A program made the position numbers and the translations under genes. From Deltaproteobacteria bacterium (GTDB lineage: Bacteria; Desulfobacterota; Desulfomonilia; UBA1062), in NCBI GenBank assembly GCA_020053185.1, contig JAGVNP010000173.1, positions 1 through 5,712 on the forward strand: DNA of 5,712 nt, given 5' to 3'. This document shows positions 1 to 5,712 of this stretch, one piece after another (positions within the stretch are counted from its first letter, which is position 1; each line of letters begins with the position of its first letter). Under the pieces are notes generated by a model. The model saw only the letters and a list, made by a program, of their open reading frames with translations, was not told where the DNA came from and made no database searches.

Positions 1-13
1 CATTTCCTCCTTA
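1..13 (-). promoter_or_regulatory. Shine-Dalgarno and possible ATG of a leftward gene cut by the window edge
   Basis: Read on the minus strand, positions 13 to 1 give TAAGGAGG, then AA, then ATG. This is a near-perfect Shine-Dalgarno sequence in front of a start codon at the very edge. The spacing to this ATG is only 2 nt, which is tighter than usual, so the true start may be another codon just outside the window. No coding sequence of the gene is visible, so its product cannot be named. Confidence 0.45.
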
Positions 14-113
14 AAAAAATTTGCTCCTGATTTATTAAGCCAAGGTTAAACATAATCATTTTTGGTTCTTAGCCAGATAAACGCACAATAGAATGCTGGC
101 ATAAACAATTGTT

Positions 114-142
114 ACTATAAATAATGGAAATACATAATACAA
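114..142 (-). promoter_or_regulatory. Candidate sigma70-type promoter for the leftward gene at the edge
   Basis: On the minus strand, TTGTAT (142-137) is followed by a 17-nt spacer and TATAGT (119-114), which matches the -10 consensus at five of six positions. The -35 matches at only three. Transcription would start near 107, inside the palindrome AACAATTGTT (104-113), giving a leader of about 100 nt before the ribosome site at the left edge. The 188 bases downstream of rlmI contain no gene. Apart from this candidate they show only weak imperfect inverted repeats, such as GCCAG at 72-76 against CTGGC at 96-100. The background is AT-rich, so a chance match is possible. Confidence 0.3.
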
Positions 143-188
143 CTCAAAGCTAAGTTATACAACTATGAATTGGAGAGAGGTAAAAATT

Positions 189-1376
189 TTATAGCACCCG
201 ACATATAAGACCTTTGAGATAGCTAGCTTCAGGAAAATTCAGAGCAACCGGGTGATCAGATGCCTGGGACATTCTCAGAACGATCTGCGCATCGCGTTTG
301 GCATCGAGCGCTGCATCTGCAACGATCTTCTGAAAGAGATCTGTTTCTAAAAGTCCTGAGCAGGAAAAGGTAAAAAGCAGACCTCCTGGTTTTAAAAGTG
401 TGAATGCCAGGAGGTTAAGATCTTTGTACCCGCGGCTGGCGCGCTCAATCTGGCCTTTTGATGCAACAAATTTCGGCGGATCAAGGACAATAATATCGAA
501 CTTTATGGATTTGTCGCGACAACCACGCAGAAGTGTAAACACATCACCTTCAATAAGTTGCGATCTTGAAGGATCAAGATTGTTAAGCTCGAGATTTTTC
601 TCTGCAATGCCAAGAGCAGAAGCAGATGAATCAATATTGATGACTTTTTCTGCACCAGATTTCAGGGCAACTATACCAAATCCACCTGTATAGGAAAAAC
701 AATTGAGAACCTCTTTGCCCTGCGCATATTTGGCGAGGATCGCGCGGTTATCCCTCTGGTCAAGGTAAAATCCTGTCTTATGCCCGTTTTTTACATCAAC
801 ATAAAACCTGCACATGCCTTCCTGAATCTCGACGAGATCTGGAGGCTCTTTGCCGGTAAGCACGCCTTTTACTTGCGGCAGACCTTCCTTTTTCCGCACA
901 TCCGCATCAGATCGCTCATATATGCCTTGAGGGGAAATCAGCTCTTCAAGTATAGATACAATATCCTGTTTCCAGTGTTCGGCACCTGTTGCCAGGAACT
1001 GACAAACCAAAAATTTCTCGTACCTGTCCACGATAAGACCCGGGATGCCATCAGATTCTGCATTCACCAGCCGAAATCCGGTTACCTCTTTTTTCTGAAA
1101 AAGAACCTTGCGGAGCTTGATGGCTTGGTCAAGCCGGCTTCTAAAAAAATCTCTGGAGATCTCTTCTTCTGAATCAAACGACCACATACGCACCATGATC
1201 TGTGAATGGGGAGAATATGCGCCGCAACCCAAACGTTTTTTATCATGAGAAAGGATTTGAACAGTTTCTCCTGGCTTGGGAGTTTCCTCTATTTTATCGA
1301 TTGCACCTGAGAATATCCACGGATGGTGCCGTAAAAGGGGTTTTTCTCTGCCAGGTTTTAGGATTATGGATGCCAT
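189..1376 (-). CDS. rlmI: 23S rRNA (cytosine-C5) methyltransferase RlmI (PUA + Rossmann methyltransferase)
   Basis: RlmI uses S-adenosylmethionine to methylate a cytosine of 23S rRNA (m5C1962 in E. coli numbering) in the cytoplasm. Counted from the upstream ATG at 1382, an N-terminal PUA domain covers about residues 5-80, with the family signature GREKPLLRHHPWIFSGAI. A linking domain follows (GESD-like NAESDGIPGL near 107-116, RKKEG near 163-167). The methyltransferase domain shows HKTGFYLDQRDNR (201-213), the SAM-binding NCFSYTGGF (227-235), DPPKF (301-305) and TFSCSG (338-343). Cys341 is the expected nucleophile. The end matches the family's HPV..NFPE.SYLKGL. Total length of 395-397 aa equals E. 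coli RlmI (396). Two in-frame ATGs exist. The one at 1382 abuts the AAAAGG ribosome site with no spacer, while the one at 1376 has 6 nt, so 1376 is preferred. The gene is transcribed divergently from the next gene. The call is certain at family level, and the exact rRNA target is inferred from similarity. Confidence 0.95.
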   Translation of the reverse strand: MASIILKPGREKPLLRHHPWIFSGAIDKIEETPKPGETVQILSHDKKRLGCGAYSPHSQIMVRMWSFDSEEEISRDFFRSRLDQAIKLRKVLFQKKEVTGFRLVNAESDGIPGLIVDRYEKFLVCQFLATGAEHWKQDIVSILEELISPQGIYERSDADVRKKEGLPQVKGVLTGKEPPDLVEIQEGMCRFYVDVKNGHKTGFYLDQRDNRAILAKYAQGKEVLNCFSYTGGFGIVALKSGAEKVINIDSSASALGIAEKNLELNNLDPSRSQLIEGDVFTLLRGCRDKSIKFDIIVLDPPKFVASKGQIERASRGYKDLNLLAFTLLKPGGLLFTFSCSGLLETDLFQKIVADAALDAKRDAQIVLRMSQASDHPVALNFPEASYLKGLICRVL

Positions 1377-1389
1377 GGCCATCCTTTTA

Positions 1390-1433
1390 GAGAAAAAATT
1401 CTAATGTGTCCAGGTGTTCATCAATTTTTTCTC
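1390..1433 (-). repeat. Perfect 11-bp inverted repeat in the rlmI leader
   Basis: GAGAAAAAATT (1390-1400) and AATTTTTTCTC (1423-1433) are exact reverse complements separated by 22 nt. In the rlmI transcript the arms could form an AU-rich stem. The upstream arm contains part of an AGGAG ribosome site (1435-1431), and the downstream arm ends directly against the AAAAGG site of rlmI. There is no U-run after the stem, so it does not look like an intrinsic terminator. It could equally be a two-half-site protein operator between the divergent genes. Confidence 0.6.
1401..1421 (-). CDS. Possible 6-codon leader peptide (MNTWTH) upstream of rlmI
   Basis: On the minus strand an AGGAG ribosome site (1435-1431) sits 9 nt before ATG at 1421, followed by AAC ACC TGG ACA CAT and a TAG stop at 1403-1401. 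It lies wholly in the loop of the 11-bp inverted repeat and stops against the downstream arm, 24 nt before the preferred rlmI start. Good ribosome-site spacing and this placement suggest a leader ORF that couples translation or melts the stem. An ORF this short can easily occur by chance, and no amino-acid run points to classic attenuation. Confidence 0.2.
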   Translation of the reverse strand: MNTWTH

Positions 1434-1448
1434 CTGTTAAAATTGCAA

Positions 1449-1477
1449 TTGATCCTTATTCAAATTACTGCTAAGTT
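1449..1477 (+). promoter_or_regulatory. Weak promoter candidate for the small membrane-protein gene
   Basis: TTGATC (1449-1454) is followed by 17 nt and TAAGTT (1472-1477), the latter preceded by TG at 1469-1470 as in extended -10 promoters. Transcription would start near 1484, about 50 nt before the ATG at 1535. The hexamers match the consensus at four and three positions, so this is only a candidate within the 152-bp divergent intergenic region. Confidence 0.22.
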
Positions 1478-1534
1478 TGTATTAATTGTTGTGTAATGAT
1501 GTGAGCTTTATAGGATCGGAGTGAAAAAATATCT

Positions 1535-1978
1535 ATGCATGAATGGATAAGCTTCCACGAAACGTTTCTCTGGTGTATCGGCTCCCTCTCGGTGCTTACC
1601 ATTTTCGTAACTATCATTGCAATCCCGGTCATGGCGGTGCGCATACCGGAAGATTATTTCATGCATCATCATCGTCATCGCAGAGGCTGGCACCCACAGC
1701 ACCCGGTTTTACGATTTCTCTACTTACTTTTCAAAAATTTTTCCGGTGTCATATTTATTCTGGCAGGTTTGGGCATGCTGGTCTTCCCTGGACAGGGACT
1801 GATAACAATGGTTATAGGCCTTATGCTGCTCGACTTCCCTGGAAAATATGCCATAGAGAGATGGGTTATTGAGCTTCCTGTTATTCTTTATGCAATCAAC
1901 AGAATACGCATCAAAGCGCACCACCCGCCGCTACGCGACCCAAGCCATCATCTCTTTGAAAAATCAAAGATAGATTAA
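1535..1978 (+). CDS. Small His-rich inner-membrane protein, probably PGPGW family
   Basis: This 147-aa protein has a hydrophobic segment at about residues 11-35, then a basic histidine-rich loop (HHHRHRRGWHPQH, 44-56). A long hydrophobic region at about 67-100 contains GLGMLVFPGQGLITMVIGLMLL in two halves around the PGQG turn. It ends in a polar, basic tail (about 123-147). The hairpin-like hydrophobic pair around a Pro-Gly-x-Gly turn resembles the putative transmembrane PGPGW family, whose function is not known. The basic loop and tail suggest cytoplasmic placement under the positive-inside rule. A ribosome-site-like GGAG (1518-1521) lies 13 nt before the ATG, which is rather far. The gene is divergent from rlmI and 158 bp ahead of emrA. 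The coding call is firm, and the family name is from motif memory only. Confidence 0.75.
   Translation: MHEWISFHETFLWCIGSLSVLTIFVTIIAIPVMAVRIPEDYFMHHHRHRRGWHPQHPVLRFLYLLFKNFSGVIFILAGLGMLVFPGQGLITMVIGLMLLDFPGKYAIERWVIELPVILYAINRIRIKAHHPPLRDPSHHLFEKSKID
1953..1970 (+). terminator. Small stem-loop at the end of the membrane-protein gene, doubtful terminator
   Basis: TCTTTGA (1953-1959), an AAAA loop and TCAAAGA (1964-1970) form a perfect 7-bp stem that overlaps the last codons of the gene. A pyrimidine-rich stretch, not a clean T-run, follows the stop at about 1979-1993. The stem has only two GC pairs, so it would terminate weakly if at all. Confidence 0.2.
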
Positions 1979-2065
1979 TATCTTTTCTTTTCCGGACCCA
2001 TAGCATCACAACTCTTATTTGTTATCCTGATGCAATAATCCACTTGGCGCGCCGGAAAAAGACGT

Positions 2066-2094
2066 TTGACATGTTGGTCAGCATTCTGTATTCC
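2066..2094 (+). promoter_or_regulatory. Candidate sigma70 promoter for emrAB
   Basis: A consensus -35 TTGACA (2066-2071) is followed by 17 nt and TATTCC (2089-2094). An alternative -10 is TGTATT (2087-2092) at 15 nt. Transcription would start near 2100, leaving a leader of about 36 nt before the ATG at 2137. The palindrome GGCGCGCC (2046-2053) just upstream could be a regulator site, but nothing else supports that. The perfect -35 is the main support, and the -10 is weak, as is often seen for regulated promoters. Confidence 0.4.
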
Positions 2095-2136
2095 AAGCTT
2101 GAATCATTTTTCACAGCAAACCGATAGAGGACCAAT

Positions 2137-3243
2137 ATGACAGAGATTAATGAAACAGCACAGGCTAACCAAAAAAAGATTGTATTTGCGATCGCTCTTT
2201 TATTGATCATGGCTCTTGGTTTATTCGGATATTGGTTTTTCTTCATGCGAGGAATTGTATATTCTGATGATGCCCGCATTGACGCTAACATGGTAGACCT
2301 TGCGCCCCAGGTTGGCGGTGTGATCACCCAGGTGAACTTTAACGAGGGTGATCTGGTGAAAAAAGATCAGGTCATGTTTGAGTTGGACAAAAACCTTCTG
2401 CAGGCTGCCCTAACTAAGGCAGAAGCAGATGTAGCCTCAGCCCAAGCCGCTCTTGCGGCAGCACAGGCACAATACGACAAGGCACTCCACGGACCTTTGG
2501 CTGACGAAATAAGAATCGCACAGACTGCCGTTGAAAAAGCTGCTGCAGAGAAGCAATTGGCTGATATGAATTGGTCGCGCGCAAAGGTTCTTTTTGATCA
2601 ACAGGCACTGTCTGCTGCAGACCGCGATCGGGAAAAGACAACATGGGAATTGGCTAAATGGAAATACGAGGAAGCACTTGAGCGGCTGAATCTTCTAAAA
2701 AAAGGAACACGTAGCGAAGATATCTCTGCAGCCAAAGCTGCACTTGATGCAAAAAAAGCTGATCTAAATTCTGCCAAGGCGCGTCTAGAGCAGACCAGGA
2801 TCAATGTTGAATATTCCGCGGTTCTCTCGCCATTTCCCGGAGTCATAGTGCGCCGGTGGCGTGATCCTGGTGCTACTGTGGCCGCAGGTACACCTATATT
2901 AACCTTACTCGATCCAGCTACGCTCCATGTAGCCGCTAACATTGATGAAAAGAATCTCGACAAGATAGAAGTCGGCGATACGGTTGATATATCAGTGGAT
3001 GCCTATCCAAATCTCCGTCTGACCGGACATGTGGAAAAAATTTTACGGGCAACAAATTCACAATTCAGTCTAATTCCTTCAGAGGGCACCTCTGGTACCT
3101 TTATCAAGGTGGCACAACGCGTGCCTTTGCGCATCACATTTGATAATCCATCTGATCTGCCCCTCGGACCAGGGCTTTCTGTAGAGGTTCGCATCCACTC
3201 CCATAGTAATTCTCAGCAAAAGCTAGCAAAGCTGCATGAATAA
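2137..3243 (+). CDS. emrA: EmrA/HlyD-family periplasmic adaptor of an MFS efflux pump
   Basis: This 368-aa membrane-fusion protein links an inner-membrane transporter to an outer-membrane channel. A short cytoplasmic N-terminus precedes one membrane anchor (about residues 15-36). The first lipoyl/barrel half carries SDDARIDANMVDLAPQVGG (44-62) and NEGDLVKKDQ (69-78). An Ala/Glu/Lys-rich coiled-coil hairpin spans about 86-222. The second lipoyl half is SAVLSPFPGVIVRRWRDPG (227-245) with VAAGTPILTL (248-257). The beta-barrel region ends with TSGTFIKVAQRVPLRI (318-333), a stretch typical of EmrA. Length is close to E. coli EmrA (390). An AGAGGA ribosome site (2126-2131) lies 5 nt before the ATG. 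The last 8 bases overlap emrB, which fixes the partner. The hairpin contains KGTRSEDI (189-196), a motif I associate more with YbhG-type adaptors. Substrate is unknown. Confidence 0.9.
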   Translation: MTEINETAQANQKKIVFAIALLLIMALGLFGYWFFFMRGIVYSDDARIDANMVDLAPQVGGVITQVNFNEGDLVKKDQVMFELDKNLLQAALTKAEADVASAQAALAAAQAQYDKALHGPLADEIRIAQTAVEKAAAEKQLADMNWSRAKVLFDQQALSAADRDREKTTWELAKWKYEEALERLNLLKKGTRSEDISAAKAALDAKKADLNSAKARLEQTRINVEYSAVLSPFPGVIVRRWRDPGATVAAGTPILTLLDPATLHVAANIDEKNLDKIEVGDTVDISVDAYPNLRLTGHVEKILRATNSQFSLIPSEGTSGTFIKVAQRVPLRITFDNPSDLPLGPGLSVEVRIHSHSNSQQKLAKLHE

Positions 3244-4777
3244 TCTCGTATCTGAGAAATCCTACCGCTGGGTAGTTCTTGGTATCATCATGATGGGAAC
3301 CTTCATGTCCATACTGGACTCCAGCATCGTGAACGTTGCCCTGCCACACATGATGAGCGCCTTTGGCGTGAACAGGGACAAGATCGAGTGGATATCTACC
3401 GCGTATATGCTATCTCTGGCAGTCTCCATGACCCTGGTGGGCTGGCTGGTAAAACGCTTCGGACACAAGGCACTTTACTTAACTTCTCTTACTATCTTCA
3501 CCCTTGGTTCTGCTACCTGCGCCTTTGCCTGGAGTTATCATGCCATGATTGGCTCGCGCATCATTCAGGCCATCGGCGGCGGCGCTATTCAGCCGGTTGG
3601 AATGGCAATCGTATCTGAGCTGTTCGAGCCAAAAGAGCGCGGCAAAGCGCTCGGAATCTGGGGGACAGGGGTCATGATCGGCCCTGCCATTGGCCCTACC
3701 CTTGGCGGCTATTTGTCAGACTGGTTCAACTGGCGCTCCATTTTTTCAGTCAATCTTCCCTTCGGTGTCATCACCCTGCTTGCAGGTCTTTTGATCATGA
3801 AACACGATAAACCTTCCAGCGACAATGCCGCTCCATTTGACTTCATGGGATTTCTCTTTCTTTCTATGGCCCTTATCGGTGGCCTGATTGCTTTCGCTGA
3901 TGGCCAGGACAAAGGATGGGATTCCCGCTACATACTGACCTGCTTCGCATTTGCCTTTGTGGGACTTGTAATGTTTATTGCCATAGAATTGAGCGTTCCA
4001 CACCCGCTCTTTGATCTTCGCTTGTTTCGATTTCGTAATTTTTCGCTCGGTATGGGCCTGACGATCTTCCGTGCAGTAGGTTTGTTCGGCGGGGTATTTT
4101 TACTCCCTATCTTTCTTCAAAATCTGGCAGGCTACACCACTATTCAGACCGGACTTCTCATGATGCCTGGCGCCATTGTAATTGGTATCATGATGCCGAT
4201 AGGCGGACATCTTGCTGATCGCTATGGCCCGCGGGGGCTGGTAACATTAGGAGTAGTCATCACTGGCTTATCCTTATTATTGTATGGCCGCCTGGATCCA
4301 TCCATGACAAAAACCATGATTATCGTGCCACAGATGATACGTGGAATAGGACTGGCCTTGATGATGGCGCCTCTTATCACTGCCTCCATCAACGCTGTGC
4401 CCCAGCATCAGATCGCCTCTGCATCGAGTCTTCTCAATATATCCCAGGCAGTGGGTGGTGCTTTTGGCATCGCACTCCTAAACACCTGCGTTACCAATCT
4501 TATCCACGTGCATACCGTACGCCTTGGTGAAATGACCGGGCTACAGCCAGAGCTGTTTATGCGTCTGGCACGGCAAGCTGTAACTATCATGCATTCTCAT
4601 GCACCTGCGATTGCCACAGGAAATTCCGAAACGATCCTGGCAATAACTGGAAAGATGATTGCACGCCAGGCGAGCATACTCGGATTTGACAACGGATTCA
4701 TGATAGCCGGTTTTATAGTACTGGCCAGCATCCCGCTTTCTATAATGCTCAAACCTTTAGCGCATCATTCTAAATGA
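3236..4777 (+). CDS. emrB: DHA2-family MFS drug/H+ antiporter, EmrB type
   Basis: This 513-aa, about 14-helix inner-membrane transporter is expected to use proton influx to drive export of hydrophobic drugs or toxic metabolites through its EmrA partner. Visible signatures in order are LDSSIVNVALP in helix 1 (27-37), motif A GWLVKRFGHK after helix 2 (69-78), and motif B RIIQAIGGGAIQP in helix 4 (108-120). Motif C follows as GVMIGPAIGPTLGGYL in helix 5 (145-160), then the DHA2-typical WRSIFSVNLPFG (166-177). A second loop signature, GGHLADRYGPRG (323-334), resembles motif A in the C-terminal half. Length equals E. coli EmrB (512). The start overlaps the emrA stop by 8 bp in another frame and has no good ribosome site, so translation is probably coupled to emrA. 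The pump class is clear, but the substrate cannot be read from sequence. Confidence 0.94.
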   Translation: MNNLVSEKSYRWVVLGIIMMGTFMSILDSSIVNVALPHMMSAFGVNRDKIEWISTAYMLSLAVSMTLVGWLVKRFGHKALYLTSLTIFTLGSATCAFAWSYHAMIGSRIIQAIGGGAIQPVGMAIVSELFEPKERGKALGIWGTGVMIGPAIGPTLGGYLSDWFNWRSIFSVNLPFGVITLLAGLLIMKHDKPSSDNAAPFDFMGFLFLSMALIGGLIAFADGQDKGWDSRYILTCFAFAFVGLVMFIAIELSVPHPLFDLRLFRFRNFSLGMGLTIFRAVGLFGGVFLLPIFLQNLAGYTTIQTGLLMMPGAIVIGIMMPIGGHLADRYGPRGLVTLGVVITGLSLLLYGRLDPSMTKTMIIVPQMIRGIGLALMMAPLITASINAVPQHQIASASSLLNISQAVGGAFGIALLNTCVTNLIHVHTVRLGEMTGLQPELFMRLARQAVTIMHSHAPAIATGNSETILAITGKMIARQASILGFDNGFMIAGFIVLASIPLSIMLKPLAHHSK

Positions 4778-4778
4778 T

Positions 4779-4794
4779 CCTCAAAAAATTGGGG
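4779..4794 (+). terminator. Short stem-loop right after emrB, doubtful terminator
   Basis: CCTCAA (4779-4784), loop AAAA and TTGGGG (4789-4794) can form a 6-bp stem in RNA with one G-U pair, starting 2 nt after the emrB stop codon. No T-run follows, so it is not a standard intrinsic terminator. It may instead protect the mRNA 3' end or be chance. Confidence 0.18.
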
Positions 4795-4833
4795 CATAAC
4801 GATATAGTTAATCTAAGGATGAGAATCTATTAT

Positions 4834-4857
4834 CGGCAATAAAAAAAATTTATGCCG
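4834..4857. repeat. Imperfect inverted repeat upstream of the PurF-like gene
   Basis: CGGCA (4834-4838), a one-base bulge, TAAA (4840-4843), an A5 loop, TTTA (4849-4852) and TGCCG (4853-4857) give a 9-bp stem with one bulge. It lies 44 nt before the next start codon. TATTAT (4828-4833) just upstream matches a -10 at five of six positions, with a poor -35 (TAGTTA, 4805-4810) at 17 nt. The stem could therefore be at the 5' end of the next transcript or be an operator. It has no trailing T-run on the plus strand. Confidence 0.3.
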
Positions 4858-4900
4858 TATTGACTTAATGAAAAACTTACCATAAAGGAGAGAGCTATCT

Positions 4901-5712
4901 ATGGGCGGCTTTTTTGGCATTTCATCAAAAGGCGATTGTGTAAAGGATCTGTTCTACGGGACAGACTACCACTCACATCTCGGCACAAAGCGTGCCGGCC
5001 TTGCAGTTGTCGGGCCTCTGGGCTTTACGAGGGCCATTCACAGTATTGAGAACGCATACTTCAGATCAAAGTTTGAGCCGGATCTGCCTGAATTCCGCGG
5101 CAACAAAGGAATCGGCGTGATCAGCGATTATGATTCCCAGCCGCTCATCATCAACTCGCACATGGGCACATTCGGGATCGCGACTGTGGGAAAGATCAAT
5201 AACCTGGAAGATCTCGGCAAAAGGGCTTTCTCTCAGCGGAAATATTTTGCTGAAACAGCAGACAAAGAATTGAACCCGACCGAGATGATAGCCATGCTGA
5301 TCTGCGAAGAAGATTCTTTTGTATCTGGCATAGAAAAAGTCTTTTCCCTGATAAAAGGATCTTGCTCTTTGCTCGTGCTCACAGAAAAAGGTATTTACGC
5401 GGCGCGGGACAAGCTTGGCAGGACGCCGATCATTATTGGAAAAAAAGACGGATCGTTTGCTGCGTCATCAGAATCGAGCGCGTTGCCAAACATAGGCTTT
5501 AAGATTGAATATTATTTGGGACCCGGCGAAATTGTGCTCATCACTGAAAATGGATACGAGCAGAAAAAGAAACCTTCTGATAAGATGCAGATCTGCTCAT
5601 TCCTCTGGGTTTATTACGGATATCCTGCATCAAACTATGAGAGCATCAATGTAGAAGAAACCAGGTATAATTGCGGCAGAGCACTTGCGCGAAGAGACAC
5701 TGTAAGCGCTGA
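4901..5712 (+). CDS. PurF-like amidophosphoribosyltransferase paralog lacking the catalytic Cys (3' end outside window)
   Basis: 270 codons are visible without a stop, and full-length PurF is about 470-505 aa. PurF transfers glutamine-derived ammonia to PRPP in the first step of purine synthesis. It has an N-terminal Ntn glutaminase domain and a C-terminal phosphoribosyltransferase domain. The N-terminal fold is recognisable from DLFYGTDYHSHLGTKRAGLAV (16-36), IKGSCSLLVLTEKGIYAARDKLGRTPI (151-177), SSESSAL (189-195) and GPGEIV (207-212), then the bridge into the transferase domain (about 231-265). However, the usual MCGIFG start is MGGFFG, so the Cys nucleophile is absent. The RYST, NGNL and D-(S/T)-E positions read ISDYDS (74-79), MGTF (88-91) and NPTE (125-128). 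The glutaminase is therefore probably inactive. The PRPP-binding motif lies beyond the edge. The start is fixed by AAAGGAG (4884-4890) 10 nt upstream. I recall similar Cys-less proteins annotated as amidophosphoribosyltransferase, and their true role is not known to me. Confidence 0.85.
   Translation, partial: MGGFFGISSKGDCVKDLFYGTDYHSHLGTKRAGLAVVGPLGFTRAIHSIENAYFRSKFEPDLPEFRGNKGIGVISDYDSQPLIINSHMGTFGIATVGKINNLEDLGKRAFSQRKYFAETADKELNPTEMIAMLICEEDSFVSGIEKVFSLIKGSCSLLVLTEKGIYAARDKLGRTPIIIGKKDGSFAASSESSALPNIGFKIEYYLGPGEIVLITENGYEQKKKPSDKMQICSFLWVYYGYPASNYESINVEETRYNCGRALARRDTVSA

Noticed and set aside
104..113. Palindrome AACAATTGTT as an operator
   Set aside because: The 10-bp palindrome is AT-rich and unsupported by repeats or flanking symmetry. 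It is reported only as lying at the candidate transcription start.
780..1172. Plus-strand open frame of 130 codons inside rlmI (also shorter ones at 400-693 and 1202-1390)
   Set aside because: It lies entirely antisense to a well-conserved rlmI, has no convincing ribosome site and its product has no recognisable motif. It is a shadow of the real gene.
1543..1872. Alternative plus-strand frames overlapping the small membrane protein (1543-1872, 1617-1802)
   Set aside because: The 1535 frame has the clear hydrophobic pattern and PGQG turn. The others give no coherent membrane or domain pattern.
1986..2062. Inverted repeat TTTTCCGG (1988-1995) and CCGGAAAA (2052-2059)
   Set aside because: Only 8 bp, with a 56-nt gap, and AT-rich. 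It is too long a loop for a terminator and no symmetry supports an operator.
2598..2963. Minus-strand open frames inside emrA (2414-2644, 2598-2963, 3003-3194)
   Set aside because: They are antisense to the EmrA domains, with Ser/Arg-rich low-information translations and no start signals.
4860..4888. TTGACT with TAAAGG 17 nt downstream as a promoter for the PurF-like gene
   Set aside because: The -10 would overlap the ribosome site, and transcription would start about 6 nt before the ATG, removing the Shine-Dalgarno sequence.
1..5712. CRISPR arrays, tRNA/rRNA genes, IS elements, defence or toxin-antitoxin modules
   Set aside because: I found no regularly spaced direct repeats, tRNA-like cloverleaf sequence, transposase motif or short gene pair on either strand.

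Overview
The window reads like chromosomal DNA of a Gram-negative bacterium. The reasons are an EmrA/EmrB-type pump, whose HlyD-family adaptor normally spans a periplasm, and an RlmI methyltransferase that looks close to the proteobacterial enzyme. Base composition is moderate (mid-40s % GC by eye), with AT-rich intergenic stretches. I cannot name the genus. A Cys-less PurF paralog at the right edge is, from memory, a type seen in anaerobic lineages (Clostridia, Bacteroidetes, some deltaproteobacteria), so an anaerobic deltaproteobacterium-like host is a weak inference.

Layout from left to right. A Shine-Dalgarno sequence and possible ATG on the minus strand touch the left edge, so a leftward gene probably begins there. 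Next is rlmI (minus strand), a 23S rRNA cytosine methyltransferase. Its leader holds a perfect 11-bp inverted repeat around a possible 6-codon leader ORF. Divergently on the plus strand lies a small His-rich membrane protein of probable PGPGW type. After a 158-bp gap with a TTGACA-type promoter candidate come emrA and emrB, overlapping by 8 bp and clearly one operon. A 123-bp gap with two small hairpins follows, and then the first 270 codons of an amidophosphoribosyltransferase-like protein that runs off the right edge.

How the genes relate. EmrA (membrane-anchored adaptor) and EmrB (14-TM DHA2-family MFS antiporter) should form the inner-membrane and periplasmic parts of a tripartite drug or toxic-compound efflux pump. 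No TolC-like outer-membrane factor and no MarR/TetR regulator is encoded here. rlmI, the PGPGW-like protein and the PurF-like protein have no evident functional link to the pump. The window is mostly housekeeping and transport. The most unusual item is the PurF-like protein, in which the Ntn glutaminase nucleophile and other glutamine-site motifs are replaced while the domain fold signature remains.
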